Shown: positions 35,973 through 45,447, counted from the stretch's first letter. The stretch is DNA of 64,000 nt from Acidobacteriota bacterium (GCA_017307505.1 JAFKEE010000042.1:1-64000), one strand, 5' to 3'. Numbers and translations are program-made. The notes: generated by a model not told the origin, from the letters alone.

Positions 35973-37124
35973 ATGCTGCAATCCACGAAGATCATGTTGA
36001 CCGCGCTTGGCGCCGTCTCCCTGCTGAACTACCCCGCGGCCGCCCAACAGAAGCGAAATCCGGCGCCCGCCGTGGGATCTGAAATCCGTGTACTGGATGA
36101 GACCCAGCCCGCCGGCGGCACTGTCCAACTGAAGGTCAGCCTTACCGAGCCGAAGCCGATCTCCAGCGGCACGAAGCGCCTGGTGCTGGATCCCTTCGCG
36201 GTCGACGAGATCCTCGGCATTTCGCTCTGGAGCCCGCTTGGCGACGTCTTCGGTGTTGCCCGCGTCACGGACGGCAACCTCTCTGTGAACGCGATCTCCC
36301 CGCTGGGCTCGTTTGGGACGGTGGTGGATTATCCGATCCTTACCGTCGCGGCGCACATCCGCACCGATGCCATTGCGGGCATGACCTTCCCGCTGTCGCT
36401 GGATCCGTCCTCCTCGTTCGTCGACTCGCTGGGCCTGGTGGAGCCGTTCCTCCCGTCGAAACCCGGCATCCTGACGATTGGCGGCTCGGCCTCCATTCAC
36501 AATGTCATCCCAGGTGGCGGCATCTGGCCGGCCGGAACGCAGATTCGCATTGTGGGATCGGGCTTCGATCCCGCCGCAAGGATCCGCACAAAGTTCAAGA
36601 CTAAATCGGCCAAGGTTGTCAGCCCCAGCGAGATCCAACTGGTGCTGGGCGAGACCGTCGAGATGGACGCACAGAAGATCAGTGTCACCAACCCGAACAA
36701 GGATTCGGTCGACTACTACTCCTACCTGCGGGCCATCCCACAGGGCGCAAGCCTGCAGCCCGCCGTGGCCGCGGCCCATCCCATCTTCCCGCGCTCGTTC
36801 AAGGCCACTCAGGCGAGAACGGCTCAGCAGGCCCAAGGCGCAACTGGAACCGTGCTCACCGCCCTGGCTATCCAGAACTCGAACGCTGCGACGGCGGAGA
36901 TCCGGCTCGAAGCCTGGACACCTGCCTCCGGGGTGTTGGCGCAAGCCGCGCTTACGCTGGCCAGTGGCGAATCGATCACGCGCGAGTTGGGGGAATACTT
37001 CCAGACGAAGCTCAGCGCGGGTACGCAGGTGCGTGTGATCGCGACTGTTCCCGTGCAGGTGGTCAGCTTCACCGCGGATGCTGCGACGGGTGAGCTGCGC
37101 CCACTGATGCCGGTGCCTTTCTGA
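35973..37124 (+). CDS. secreted cohesin/IPT-like protein
   Basis: A protein of about 383 residues with a signal peptide (about 1-25, ending AAAQ). Residues about 35-170 look like a cohesin-type beta sandwich (GSEIRVLDETQPAGGTVQLKVSLTEPKPISSG; FGVARVTDGNLSVNAISP). Residues about 185-270 resemble an IPT/TIG fold (IHNVIPGGGIWPAGTQIRIVGSGF). A third beta domain ends the chain. These are extracellular adhesion or structural folds; no catalytic residues are seen. It lies 23 bp after the anti-sigma gene, so is likely part of that operon. Its last 56 bases overlap the convergent CHAT gene. Confidence 0.82.
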   Translation: MLQSTKIMLTALGAVSLLNYPAAAQQKRNPAPAVGSEIRVLDETQPAGGTVQLKVSLTEPKPISSGTKRLVLDPFAVDEILGISLWSPLGDVFGVARVTDGNLSVNAISPLGSFGTVVDYPILTVAAHIRTDAIAGMTFPLSLDPSSSFVDSLGLVEPFLPSKPGILTIGGSASIHNVIPGGGIWPAGTQIRIVGSGFDPAARIRTKFKTKSAKVVSPSEIQLVLGETVEMDAQKISVTNPNKDSVDYYSYLRAIPQGASLQPAVAAAHPIFPRSFKATQARTAQQAQGATGTVLTALAIQNSNAATAEIRLEAWTPASGVLAQAALTLASGESITRELGEYFQTKLSAGTQVRVIATVPVQVVSFTADAATGELRPLMPVPF

Positions 37125-39510
37125 TCTTCGCGGCCCACCACAACACCAGCAGCAACAGCAGCACTACGGCGCCGGCCAGTGCCGGGAACAACGTGGAGCG
37201 CGGAGCGCGTACGGTGGCGTCGCCGTTCAGCACGTAGCCGGCCCAGTAGCGGGGGTGCGCCAGCGCCTCGCCCGATCGCCGGAACTCCAGCTTCGCTGCC
37301 CGCAGTGCCTCCGATACGCTCTGGCCCTCGTTCAAGGCCGAATAGAAACTGCTCATGAATCCGGCGGAGGGCCTGTCCGAAATGCGCCACAGCGTGGATA
37401 CCGTCGCCCTGGCGCCCGCCCCCAGGAACGACCGGCTGATGCCCTGCATACCTTCGCCGGCCACCGGTTGCCCTAACTCCGTGTCGCACGCGGCCAGGGT
37501 CACCAGCGACGTGGTGGAAAGATCCAGTGCCGCCACTTCGCGGGCAAAGAGAAAGTCGTACTGCCGGGCCGGGTCCGACGAAGTGAATACCAGCCGCGAA
37601 CGATCCACATCGGCGCTATCGGCCACCGCGTGCGTCGCGAAATGCAGGAGGGGCACTCCGCGCAAATCCGCACTGCTCACATACCGTTTCAGATTGGACT
37701 CGCCGGCATGCACGAGCGCTCGTCCGGATATGGCCGAGGCCGCGGCTCGCGCCTCTTCCGTCGCGCCCGGCAGGTCCGCCAGTCCTTCCGTGAACAGCCT
37801 GGATCCCGACGAAGATGCCGGTTGATTCGGGCTGGCGAAGGCCACCAGGATCGTGCGCCACGGCGAAGCCCAGTCACGGCCGGCCTGCGCGCCAGCCAGC
37901 ATGGACGCAGAAGGCAGGTAGCTCACCGTGAAGCGGTCGATCAGTAGCTGATTGAAGCCTGGAGCTTGGAGCGATTCAAACGGCAGCGATTGGAGCCGGC
38001 CGTCGCCGACGATGATCAGTTGGTCGACTACCGGCAATTTCCCAAGCACGCCCAGCGTCGCTTTGCCCAGTTTCTCCGACGCCGCCCGCCAATCAGCCCG
38101 GCCTGATCGCAGCGACTCGAGATACGCTTCGATCGCCCCGGCCTCCGGTGCCTTGAATCTCACCAGGCCCGCGGCGGCGGAAGTGATCCATAGGACGGCC
38201 CCGTGCGGTTCCGCTACCCAGAATTCCAGTAAGGCCGTGTGCGGAGCCAGACGGCGCTGGATGTCTGCGATCGAAGCCGGGTTGGCTGTCTCGCGGATGC
38301 GGTCTTTCAACGCGCGGGCGCGGCCCTGCTCCATGTAGCGGAAGATCTCTTCCAGACCTGGCGATTCCTCCGCCGCCAGTAACGCGATGGCCGCATCGTA
38401 GACATCGCGCTTATCGCCCAGGAAGCCCGCCCTCAGGCCGACTGTGGAGATGCCGGTCCGCATGGCTTCAATCGCTGCAATGGCCTCCCGATAGAAGCCC
38501 AGCGCCTCGGCCCGTTGCCCGGCGTCTTCCGCCACGCGCCCCAGTTCGAAGCGCGCCTTCCAGGTCTCTTCCGTCGCGTGAATCTGTTCCGCCGACTGCA
38601 ACGCCCGCGACGCCATCCGCCGCGCCTGCGGCAGGAGCCGCCGCCGACGCGACGATTCGCTCAGATAGAGCAGGGCCTGCGTTGCCTCCCTGCGATTGCC
38701 CGACTGCTCCGCCAGGTGGAGCGCCCGTTCAAAGTTGGGTTGGGCGGCGGCCGGATCTTCCAGGTCCTGCCCCAGGGCGATGCCCATGTTCTTGATGACG
38801 CCGATTTCGCCGTCGCTGTCATGGTTGGCCGCGAACAGAGCCTGCGCCTCGCGGTAGCGGTCCAGTGCTTTGTAGGGATCCCCCAGCCGCCGGTACAGGA
38901 CGCCCATGTTTGCCAGCAGTTGAGCGCGCTCACCGGGAGCGAGCGCACTGCGCGTCGACGACAGCTCCTGATAGATCGCCAGCGCCCTCTGATACTGGCC
39001 CAGCTTCTGGTAGAGCACGGCGATATTGGCGCGTGTCATCTGCAGCCGGCGGGCATACCAATCGGCCTGATTGTTTCTCTTCAGAATCTCCAGCGCATCC
39101 TCATAACGGCCATGCGCCTCGCTGTAGCGGCCGAGGAAGTAGAAGACATTGCCTTCGTTGTTGAGGAGCGTCACTTCGGCGGAGATCAGGCCGGAACCGC
39201 GAGCTACCTGCCTGGCGGAGGCATAAGCGCCCAGCGCGCCCTCATACTCGCCCGAGTTCACCATGGCGCGGCCGACCGTGGTTCGGCAATCGACCTCTGC
39301 GGTCGCCAGGTGAATTGATCGGTTTAGATCGGCACACTCCGTGGCGTGGCGAATCGCATCTGGGTATTGCCCGCCGGCCAGCTCATTCTCCGCCCGGGTC
39401 GCGAGCAACTCAGCCTTTAGCCGTTGGTCTTCGGCCGCCGCGCCTTGCGCCGGAATCAGGGCGGCCAAGCTGCAACAGACGCTCCAGCAGAGAATGATAC
39501 GGCTTCTCAC
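37069..39510 (-). CDS. CHAT domain protein with TPR repeats
   Basis: An 813-residue protein. A signal sequence (about 1-24) leads into at least six tetratricopeptide repeats (about 35-330; for example GNVFYFLGRYSEAHGRYEDAL). The CHAT peptidase domain (about 480-760) has the caspase/separase-type dyad H627 (LHFATHAV) and C675 (TLAACDTELG), plus the following MQGISRSFLGAGARATVSTLW. A C-terminal helix (about 780-800) anchors it. CHAT proteases are activated by partner binding through TPRs, as in separase-like and Craspase-type systems. It is next to an ECF sigma/anti-sigma operon, a pairing common in Acidobacteriota; a regulated envelope protease is inferred. Confidence 0.9.
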   Translation of the reverse strand: MRSRIILCWSVCCSLAALIPAQGAAAEDQRLKAELLATRAENELAGGQYPDAIRHATECADLNRSIHLATAEVDCRTTVGRAMVNSGEYEGALGAYASARQVARGSGLISAEVTLLNNEGNVFYFLGRYSEAHGRYEDALEILKRNNQADWYARRLQMTRANIAVLYQKLGQYQRALAIYQELSSTRSALAPGERAQLLANMGVLYRRLGDPYKALDRYREAQALFAANHDSDGEIGVIKNMGIALGQDLEDPAAAQPNFERALHLAEQSGNRREATQALLYLSESSRRRRLLPQARRMASRALQSAEQIHATEETWKARFELGRVAEDAGQRAEALGFYREAIAAIEAMRTGISTVGLRAGFLGDKRDVYDAAIALLAAEESPGLEEIFRYMEQGRARALKDRIRETANPASIADIQRRLAPHTALLEFWVAEPHGAVLWITSAAAGLVRFKAPEAGAIEAYLESLRSGRADWRAASEKLGKATLGVLGKLPVVDQLIIVGDGRLQSLPFESLQAPGFNQLLIDRFTVSYLPSASMLAGAQAGRDWASPWRTILVAFASPNQPASSSGSRLFTEGLADLPGATEEARAAASAISGRALVHAGESNLKRYVSSADLRGVPLLHFATHAVADSADVDRSRLVFTSSDPARQYDFLFAREVAALDLSTTSLVTLAACDTELGQPVAGEGMQGISRSFLGAGARATVSTLWRISDRPSAGFMSSFYSALNEGQSVSEALRAAKLEFRRSGEALAHPRYWAGYVLNGDATVRAPRSTLFPALAGAVVLLLLLVLWWAAKIRKAPASVGAAHPSQHPR

Positions 39511-39661
39511 TCAACTACCGATTGTACCGTCGGACCCTCGGACCCAAACTTTTCCGCTTCCCTGTTCAATTGCCTGTTCCTTCCACTGCGGATTCGTGTC
39601 TGAGGGGGCAGTTACACCGCCGCGGTTGGCGGCGGAAATGTTAGGGGTGGAGCAAATCAAA

Positions 39662-41194
39662 ATGAAAAGCTGGTTGCGAAACACTTCCCTGGCAGTGCTT
39701 GTGTCGCTGCTTCCAGGTGCATCCTTTTTACGGGCCGACAATGGCTCATCGGGGTCAGGCAAGAACGAAGTCGAATTCACGGGCCGCATCGACATGCTGC
39801 CGGCCGGCGGCAGCACGGGGAACTGGCAGATCGGAGGCCGGGCCGTTGCGGTATCCGCCAGTACGGAGGTCCGGGCCGATAAGGGTCCCATTGCGGTAGG
39901 CTCGCTAGCCGAGGTGAGAGGCACGGCCCAGTCAGACGGCTCGGTGGCCGCCACGCGTGTTCGGATTGAGGATGGGCCGGTGGCGCAGCCCTCCACGAGT
40001 CCGTCGCCGGGCACCAATCCCGTGCCTCAGCCGCAAGTCGAAGGAATCAAGGGCCTGGTGGAAAAGATGCCAGCCGGCGGCGCGCTCGGCGACTGGACCA
40101 TCTCAGGACGCGTCGTCCGCGTCACCGCCGACACGAAGCTGGAGCAGAATGCAGGAACGCTCGGCGTCGGCGCCCTGGTGGAGGTGAAAGGCACTACGGC
40201 TTCTGACGGAGCCCTGCTGGCCAGCAAGATCGAAGTCACTGCCGGAGCCGGCAACCCGCCGGTGAATCCCGCCGCGCCCGCCGAAGTGACCGGCGTTGTT
40301 CAGTTCCTGCCGGCCGACATCCGCAATGGCGACTGGATTGTGAGCGGCAACACAATCCGTGTTACCGCCGCTACGTTCATCAGTTCGTCCAGGGGTATCC
40401 CCGCCGTAGGTTCCACGGTGGAAGTGCACGGCTCACTGGCCTCGGCCGGCGTTATCCTTGCCACCAGCATCGAGGTGAAGTCCGCCTCCAACCCCGTCAG
40501 CCCAATGACACTCACCACGGTGCTGGGCGTTGTCCGCAGCCGGCCCACGCAGAACGGCGAGGGCGAGTGGCGCATCAACGACCGGACCGTGCATGTGGAC
40601 AACAGCACCCTGCTCGATTCCTCTGATGGCTCGCTCGGTGTCGGCGCGGTGGTTCAGGTGAACGGCTGGCAGGCTGACGACAAGAGCATCCACGCTGAGT
40701 CTGTGAGTAGCCGGCCCGAACCGCCGCAGGACAATCCGGGCGCTCGCCTGGCCCGCTTCAGCGGCCGCGTGACCGAGGACTTCGGTCAGGATCGCGGGAA
40801 GGTCGACGATCGCCTCGTCACCGTCAACGCCTCCACCCTGCTGGGCTCGGCCTTGCAGGCACTCACTGCCGGTACGGAGGTCGAGGTCCGCGGCTTCCTG
40901 CTCGACGACGGATCCTTTGTCGCGACAAAGGTGGAAATCCGGCCGTCGCCGTCCACTGCGGCTCGACCCAGTCTGGCCGACAAACAGGTAGGGGAAGTCG
41001 AGGCTGCCGACGATTCCGGAAATCACGGCACCCTGCGTGTCTCGGGCCGCTCCGTCCGAGTCACCTCCTCCACGCGCATCCAGCAGGAGCGCGGCGCTCT
41101 GGGCGTGGGTGCTTCCGTGTCCGTCCACGGCTGGCTCCATCCCGATGGCTTCCTGGAGGCCACCGAGATTGAGGTGCTGTCCGGAAAGAAATAA
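39662..41194 (+). CDS. secreted DUF5666 six-repeat protein
   Basis: A protein of about 510 residues with a signal peptide (about 1-27). The rest consists of six repeats of about 70-80 residues following the DUF5666 pattern: V.G.V..LP....G.W.I.GR.V.V...T......G...VG..VEV.G....DG...A..IEV. The first three keep the pattern best; the fourth and fifth diverge. DUF5666 is an OB-like beta fold of unknown function found in exported proteins. The ATG at 39662 has GGAG about ten bases upstream; an ATG at 39638 is an alternative. It is divergent from the CHAT gene and followed by a terminator. Confidence 0.88.
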   Translation: MKSWLRNTSLAVLVSLLPGASFLRADNGSSGSGKNEVEFTGRIDMLPAGGSTGNWQIGGRAVAVSASTEVRADKGPIAVGSLAEVRGTAQSDGSVAATRVRIEDGPVAQPSTSPSPGTNPVPQPQVEGIKGLVEKMPAGGALGDWTISGRVVRVTADTKLEQNAGTLGVGALVEVKGTTASDGALLASKIEVTAGAGNPPVNPAAPAEVTGVVQFLPADIRNGDWIVSGNTIRVTAATFISSSRGIPAVGSTVEVHGSLASAGVILATSIEVKSASNPVSPMTLTTVLGVVRSRPTQNGEGEWRINDRTVHVDNSTLLDSSDGSLGVGAVVQVNGWQADDKSIHAESVSSRPEPPQDNPGARLARFSGRVTEDFGQDRGKVDDRLVTVNASTLLGSALQALTAGTEVEVRGFLLDDGSFVATKVEIRPSPSTAARPSLADKQVGEVEAADDSGNHGTLRVSGRSVRVTSSTRIQQERGALGVGASVSVHGWLHPDGFLEATEIEVLSGKK

Positions 41195-41271
41195 AGGACC
41201 GTCCGCTTACTCCTCCACGGACGGAATGAGCCTGCGACGGCAGGCTCCTGCACGCCAGGCCGGCGTGCTGC

Positions 41272-41313
41272 GGGGCGGCGGAGAGGGCCATGCTCTCCAC
41301 CGCCCCGGTTTTG
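41272..41313 (+). terminator. intrinsic terminator after DUF5666 gene
   Basis: GGGGCGG-C-GGAGAG (41272-41285) pairs with CTCTCC-A-CCGCCCC (41293-41306) with one mismatch and a 7-base loop, then GGTTTTG. Two weaker 7-bp hairpins (41199-41224 and 41229-41246) precede it. It ends the plus-strand transcript just before the convergent cysteine synthase-like gene. Confidence 0.7.
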
Positions 41314-41322
41314 TCTGGACGG

Positions 41323-42267
41323 TCATCCGCGGCTGAGTAAGGCCCCGTAAGTTTTGAGGTACTTCATGCCGGTGTCGCACAGGATCGTGACGATATTTGC
41401 CTTCGGACCCAACTCCTCGGCGAGCCGGAAGGCGGCCACGACATTGGCGCCGGTGGAGGTGCCGGCAAATAGTCCCTCCTCCCGGGCGAGGCGCAGCGCC
41501 ATGGCCGTCGCCTCTTCCGTCGATACCTTCTCAATCCGGCTGGCAATGCCTGGCTGCCACAGCGGCACGACATAGCCGGCTCCGATCCCATCCATCTTGT
41601 GCGATCCGGGACTTCCGCCCGACAGCACCGGCGACTCCGCCGGTTCCACGGCCACGATCCGGATCTGGTCATTCTTCCGCCGCAATCCTTCCGCATTGCC
41701 GCGCAGTGAACCCGCGGTCCCCACGCTCTGGACGAAGCCGTCGATGTCGCCCTCCGTCTGCAGCCAGATCTCTTCGGCCATGCGGTGGTAGGCGGTCAGC
41801 GGAGCCGGATTCTTCATCTGGTCCATCCACACGGCGCCGGTCTCCAACGCGATAATGCGTGCGGCCTCGATCATGTCCTGAGTGAGCTTCTTCGTCATGC
41901 CGCCGCTGTCGCTGCGTACAATTTGCAGGCGCGCCCCGAGGATCCGCATGTGATCGAGTTTCTCCTGCGAGAACGCGTCCGACGAGACGATGTGCAATGG
42001 ATAGCCCTTCACCGCACAGACCAGGGACAGAGATACACCCGTACTGCCACCCGTATACTCAACGACCGCGCCTCCTGCCTTCAGCCGGCCTTCCGCCTCC
42101 GCTGCCTCGATCATGGCTAGCGCCATGCGGTCTTTTATGCTGCCGGTGGGATTCTCGCTCTCCATCTTCAGCAGGATCCGCGCGCCGTTCGCCGGCACCA
42201 CCCGGTGTAAGGCCAGAAGGGAAGTGTTGCCGATGTTCTGGAGAATGCCCCGCCGCAAGCCGCTCAT
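41323..42267 (-). CDS. cysteine synthase-family PLP enzyme
   Basis: A 314-residue fold-type II pyridoxal-phosphate enzyme. The Schiff-base lysine lies in PTGSIKDRMA. The substrate/phosphate loop reads EYTGGSTGVSLS rather than the EPTSGNTG of classical CysK. The cofactor-binding SVGTAGSLRG replaces the common GTGGT.TG. The C-terminal part ends TILCDTGMKYL, as in cysteine synthase/cystathionine beta-synthase relatives. It probably makes or breaks a C-S bond (cysteine synthase or related beta-replacement enzyme), but the loop changes make the substrate uncertain. No cysE or sulphur gene adjoins. It is divergent from the GntR operon. Confidence 0.88.
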   Translation of the reverse strand: MSGLRRGILQNIGNTSLLALHRVVPANGARILLKMESENPTGSIKDRMALAMIEAAEAEGRLKAGGAVVEYTGGSTGVSLSLVCAVKGYPLHIVSSDAFSQEKLDHMRILGARLQIVRSDSGGMTKKLTQDMIEAARIIALETGAVWMDQMKNPAPLTAYHRMAEEIWLQTEGDIDGFVQSVGTAGSLRGNAEGLRRKNDQIRIVAVEPAESPVLSGGSPGSHKMDGIGAGYVVPLWQPGIASRIEKVSTEEATAMALRLAREEGLFAGTSTGANVVAAFRLAEELGPKANIVTILCDTGMKYLKTYGALLSRG

Positions 42268-42407
42268 GATGCAGTTCTACCAGGAAGAAGTGGTTCCGTG
42301 CAGGATGGGAGCCGAACCCCGCCTGGCAGAACACACACTGAGGGATCTCAGCGCGAGATGCCGCGGCCCCGAGGCGACTCCTCTCTGAGGAAATTCCCCT
42401 TGCCGCT

Positions 42408-42434
42408 AGGTGAACTATGTGCAATAGTACACCT
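42408..42434. promoter_or_regulatory. YtrA-type GntR operator
   Basis: AGGTGAACTAT (42408-42418) and ATAGTACACCT (42424-42434) are reverse complements with one mismatch and a 5-base spacer. The half-site GTGTACTAT is the kind bound by YtrA-subfamily GntR repressors. It overlaps the ATG at 42417 and abuts an in-frame GTG at 42435, so autorepression is very likely. Confidence 0.7.
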
Positions 42435-42833
42435 GTGGTCCCCTTCCGGCTGTCGTTTGTGCCCGGCATTCCGTTGTTTGAGCAGGTCGTCTACGCGGCC
42501 CGCAAGGCGATTGTCAGCGGAAAGCTTCGTCCCGGCGACGCCTTCCCGTCCATTCGAGGGCTCAGCCGAGAGTTGAAGATCAACCCCAATACAGCCCACA
42601 AAGTCATCGCTCATCTCATCAACGAAGGGCTACTCGAGGTGAAGCCGGGCATCGGGGCATTTGTGGCCGAACCGAGAAGCTCGACACGCGCCCAGCGCCG
42701 GCAGTTGCTGGAAACGGAGCTTGAGCACCTGGTGGTGGAGGCCCGCAAGCTCGGCCTGGGCCTGGCGGACGTGCAGGACGGTATCGCCGAACACTGGCGG
42801 AAACTGGAACCGCCTTCCGGAGAAGACGCATGA
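42417..42833 (+). CDS. GntR regulator, YtrA subfamily
   Basis: A 138-residue repressor. The winged-helix domain (about 10-80: PLFEQVVYAARKAIVSGKLRPGDAFPSIRGLSRELKINPNTAHKVIAHLINEGLLEV) is followed by only a short helical tail with no ligand-binding domain, which is the hallmark of the YtrA subfamily. It is first in a GntR-ATPase-permease operon with 4-base stop/start overlaps, and should repress that operon through the operator at its own start. The ATG at 42417 has AGGTG upstream; a GTG at 42435, giving MVPFRLSF, matches the usual N terminus and is an alternative. Confidence 0.93.
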   Translation: MCNSTPVVPFRLSFVPGIPLFEQVVYAARKAIVSGKLRPGDAFPSIRGLSRELKINPNTAHKVIAHLINEGLLEVKPGIGAFVAEPRSSTRAQRRQLLETELEHLVVEARKLGLGLADVQDGIAEHWRKLEPPSGEDA

Positions 42834-43723
42834 GCATGGCAATTCACACTGAACGCCTGACCAAGCGGTATGGGAGCACCGAGGCCCTGCGCGGCCTCGG
42901 CCTGGATGTGCCCGAGGGCTCGATCTATGCCTTCGTCGGGCCGAACGGAGCAGGGAAGACCACCGCTATCCAGACCATCCTGAACCTGCGCCAGCCTACT
43001 ACGGGCAGAGCCCAGGTGCTCGGTACGGACAGCCGCGCGCTCACCCACGAGAACTTCCAGCACATCGGGTATGTTTCGGAGAACCAGCGGCTGCCGGAGT
43101 GGATGACCGTCAAGGAGTTCTTTGAGTACCTCCGACCGCTTTACAAAACATGGGACGCGGAGTTGCACGCAGAGCTGCACCGCCAGTTCGACCTGCCTCC
43201 AGGCCGCAAGCTCAAGCAACTATCACGAGGAATGAAGATGAAGGCGGCCCTCGCCTCGGCCCTGGTGTTCCGTCCACAACTTCTCATCCTCGACGAGCCC
43301 TTCACAGGACTCGATCCGCTCGTCCGCGACGAACTCATTCAGGGTTTGCTCGACCGCGCGGAGGGCATGACGATCTTCGTCTCCTCGCACGATCTGGCCG
43401 AGATCGAATCCTTCGCCAGCCACGTCGGCTATCTGGAAAACGGCCGCCTGTGCCTCTCCGAGGAGATGAACGTCCTCACTGAGCGCTTCCGCGAAGTCCA
43501 GGTGATCTTTGATGGCGAGGTCACACGGCCGGCCACTTGGCCAAAGGACTGGCTTTCGCCGGAGCAGTCCGGCTCCATCCTGCGTTTTGTCGATACTCGG
43601 TACAATCCTGCACTCTGTCAGGCCTCTTTTCCCGCGGCGCGCGGCATCGAGGCCCAGCCGATGAACCTTCGAACCATCTTCGTAGCCCTGGCGCGCAGCG
43701 GCCGCGAGGGAGTCCGGTCATGA
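42830..43723 (+). CDS. ABC transporter ATP-binding protein
   Basis: A 297-residue cytosolic ATPase subunit. Walker A is GPNGAGKTT (about 38-46), the signature is LSRGMKMK (about 132-139, LSGGQ-like), Walker B is LLILDEPFTGLD (about 153-164), and the H-loop SSHD follows. A C-terminal extension of about 80 residues after the core is typical of the CcmA/YtrB type. It overlaps the GntR gene by 4 bases and the permease gene by 4 bases, so the three are translationally coupled. It powers export by the adjacent permease; in the family this is linked to cell-envelope or antibiotic stress. Substrate is unknown. Confidence 0.95.
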   Translation: MSMAIHTERLTKRYGSTEALRGLGLDVPEGSIYAFVGPNGAGKTTAIQTILNLRQPTTGRAQVLGTDSRALTHENFQHIGYVSENQRLPEWMTVKEFFEYLRPLYKTWDAELHAELHRQFDLPPGRKLKQLSRGMKMKAALASALVFRPQLLILDEPFTGLDPLVRDELIQGLLDRAEGMTIFVSSHDLAEIESFASHVGYLENGRLCLSEEMNVLTERFREVQVIFDGEVTRPATWPKDWLSPEQSGSILRFVDTRYNPALCQASFPAARGIEAQPMNLRTIFVALARSGREGVRS

Positions 43724-45249
43724 AACTCATCCTGCATCTGCTTCACAAGGACATTCGGCAATGGTGGTACGAGATCGCGATGACCCTGCTCGTACTTTTC
43801 TCCGCGGCGTTCACCGCGGCGGATCTCCGAATCCCGTCGATCGCCCTCCTCATCTCCTTTCTCTCCACCTTTCTCTCGCCGATAGCGATGGTCCTTCTCG
43901 CCGGCCGGGTGGTGCAGGCCGAACGCTGGCCGTCACCTCTGGAGGATTGGCGGACACGCCCGGTCTCCCGCTTCCACCTGTTGTCGGCCAAGGCGATCTT
44001 CCTTCTCGTGTTCCTCGTGCTTCCCACTTTGCTGAGCTACCTGATCGTCTTCCGTTCTTTGGGCTACAGTTCCGCTGTCTGGTGGAATCAGTCCCCCCTC
44101 CTCATTTTCGGTGCACTGGTTCTCTGCATCCTCCCGGCCGCCGCAATTGCCGCCGTCTCCGCCAGTGTTGGGCAGGCGGTTCTCATGGCGGTCGGGCTTC
44201 TGGCTGGTGTTTTATTGACCCTATGGGGCTTCGACGCGGGCCGCCCCTCAGCCCCCGAAGAGTGGCGGGTGACGTTGCTTCTATTGAGCCTGTTCGCCCT
44301 GGTCACGTTGGCTTGCCTCTACTGCCAGATCATCCTCAACAGGACTGCGGTTGCTCGCATCGTCCTGGCTCTCGGCACGATTGGCGTGGCTGGCCTCTCG
44401 ACCTGGCCGCCGCTTCGCGACAACACTACGCTGCGCGACTGGATGTCTCCCTTGCCCGCTACGCTGCGCACGATGAAGGTGAACATAGTGAGTCCGGAGC
44501 GTAACCAGGTGCCCATCACGTCTCGGAACTATACGGGCTTGGTTACCCTGCGGTTTCCTACAGAGATCACGGGAACTCCCAGCGATATGTGGGCAATATC
44601 TGGTCCGGCCAGCCTCACCGTTCGCGGGCCAGGACGAAAGGAATACCGCCTGCCGGTGTCGCAGTTGGGATCCGCGGCCACACTGTCTCAGGTCTACTCA
44701 TTTCTTCTTCCGCGCAAAGAATACGTGGAACTGAGCGGCCATCCGGTGGAACTGGATCTTCAGGTCTGGGCATTCGTGTACGCGGATGCTGTCTCATATA
44801 CGGCCACCATACGGGACCATGGATTTGATATTCCCGATGTGTTGCGTTGTGGCCCAGTCCGGTACCTGAACTTCACATCACGCACCGGACTCCCGCTGGA
44901 GTGCGACACGGCTGTCTCCAATGTCCAACGGTTGGAAGCGAGCTGGCAAAAGGTCAACGAGTCTTATCAGCCTGCGGTAACCGTCTATGGCGATCACAAT
45001 TCCTCGTTCGCCCGCGGCGTCGGAGGCAGAGCCCTCATCAACCACGTCTACTCCGGCGACCTCCTACCCGGTGTTAGAGACGGCGAACAGATCCAGGTCC
45101 GCCACTACCAGACCGTCCACCAGTGGCACAAAACCATTCATCTCTCCGGCGTCCGTCTTGACGACTACCGCCAAACTGCTCCAGGCGAACGATCGGAAGC
45201 GCCAGCGGCAGGAATTAGTGACTCTACGGCATCGCCCAGGCAGAACTGA
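43720..45249 (+). CDS. ABC permease with extracytoplasmic domain
   Basis: A 509-residue membrane protein. Six or more hydrophobic helices occupy about 1-270 (MTLLVLFSAAFTAADLRI; LLISFLSTFLSPIAMVLLAG; IFLLVFLVLPTLLSYLIVF; LLIFGALVLCILPAAAIAAVSA). A large C-terminal section (about 280-500) is beta-rich and probably outside the membrane. It is the third gene of the GntR-controlled operon and the partner of the upstream ATPase. The ATG at 43720 overlaps the ATPase stop. No ABC-2 signature of a known substrate class is visible. Confidence 0.88.
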   Translation: MKLILHLLHKDIRQWWYEIAMTLLVLFSAAFTAADLRIPSIALLISFLSTFLSPIAMVLLAGRVVQAERWPSPLEDWRTRPVSRFHLLSAKAIFLLVFLVLPTLLSYLIVFRSLGYSSAVWWNQSPLLIFGALVLCILPAAAIAAVSASVGQAVLMAVGLLAGVLLTLWGFDAGRPSAPEEWRVTLLLLSLFALVTLACLYCQIILNRTAVARIVLALGTIGVAGLSTWPPLRDNTTLRDWMSPLPATLRTMKVNIVSPERNQVPITSRNYTGLVTLRFPTEITGTPSDMWAISGPASLTVRGPGRKEYRLPVSQLGSAATLSQVYSFLLPRKEYVELSGHPVELDLQVWAFVYADAVSYTATIRDHGFDIPDVLRCGPVRYLNFTSRTGLPLECDTAVSNVQRLEASWQKVNESYQPAVTVYGDHNSSFARGVGGRALINHVYSGDLLPGVRDGEQIQVRHYQTVHQWHKTIHLSGVRLDDYRQTAPGERSEAPAAGISDSTASPRQN

Positions 45250-45447
45250 CTTTAGCCGCCCATACGAGCGCATCCCAAACCCCCTCCCCAGTGGCTGGCC
45301 GCCGCGGCAGAGCCACCCAGTTCAGTATTTATTTCGAGTGGAATCAATGGCTTGACGTCGAAAACTTGGAATCTGTGCCGGAAAATGGAATTTGAGGACT
45401 TTGAACTGGTTTTGCTTGATTTCAAACCAATGGAAAGGACTCCTCTC

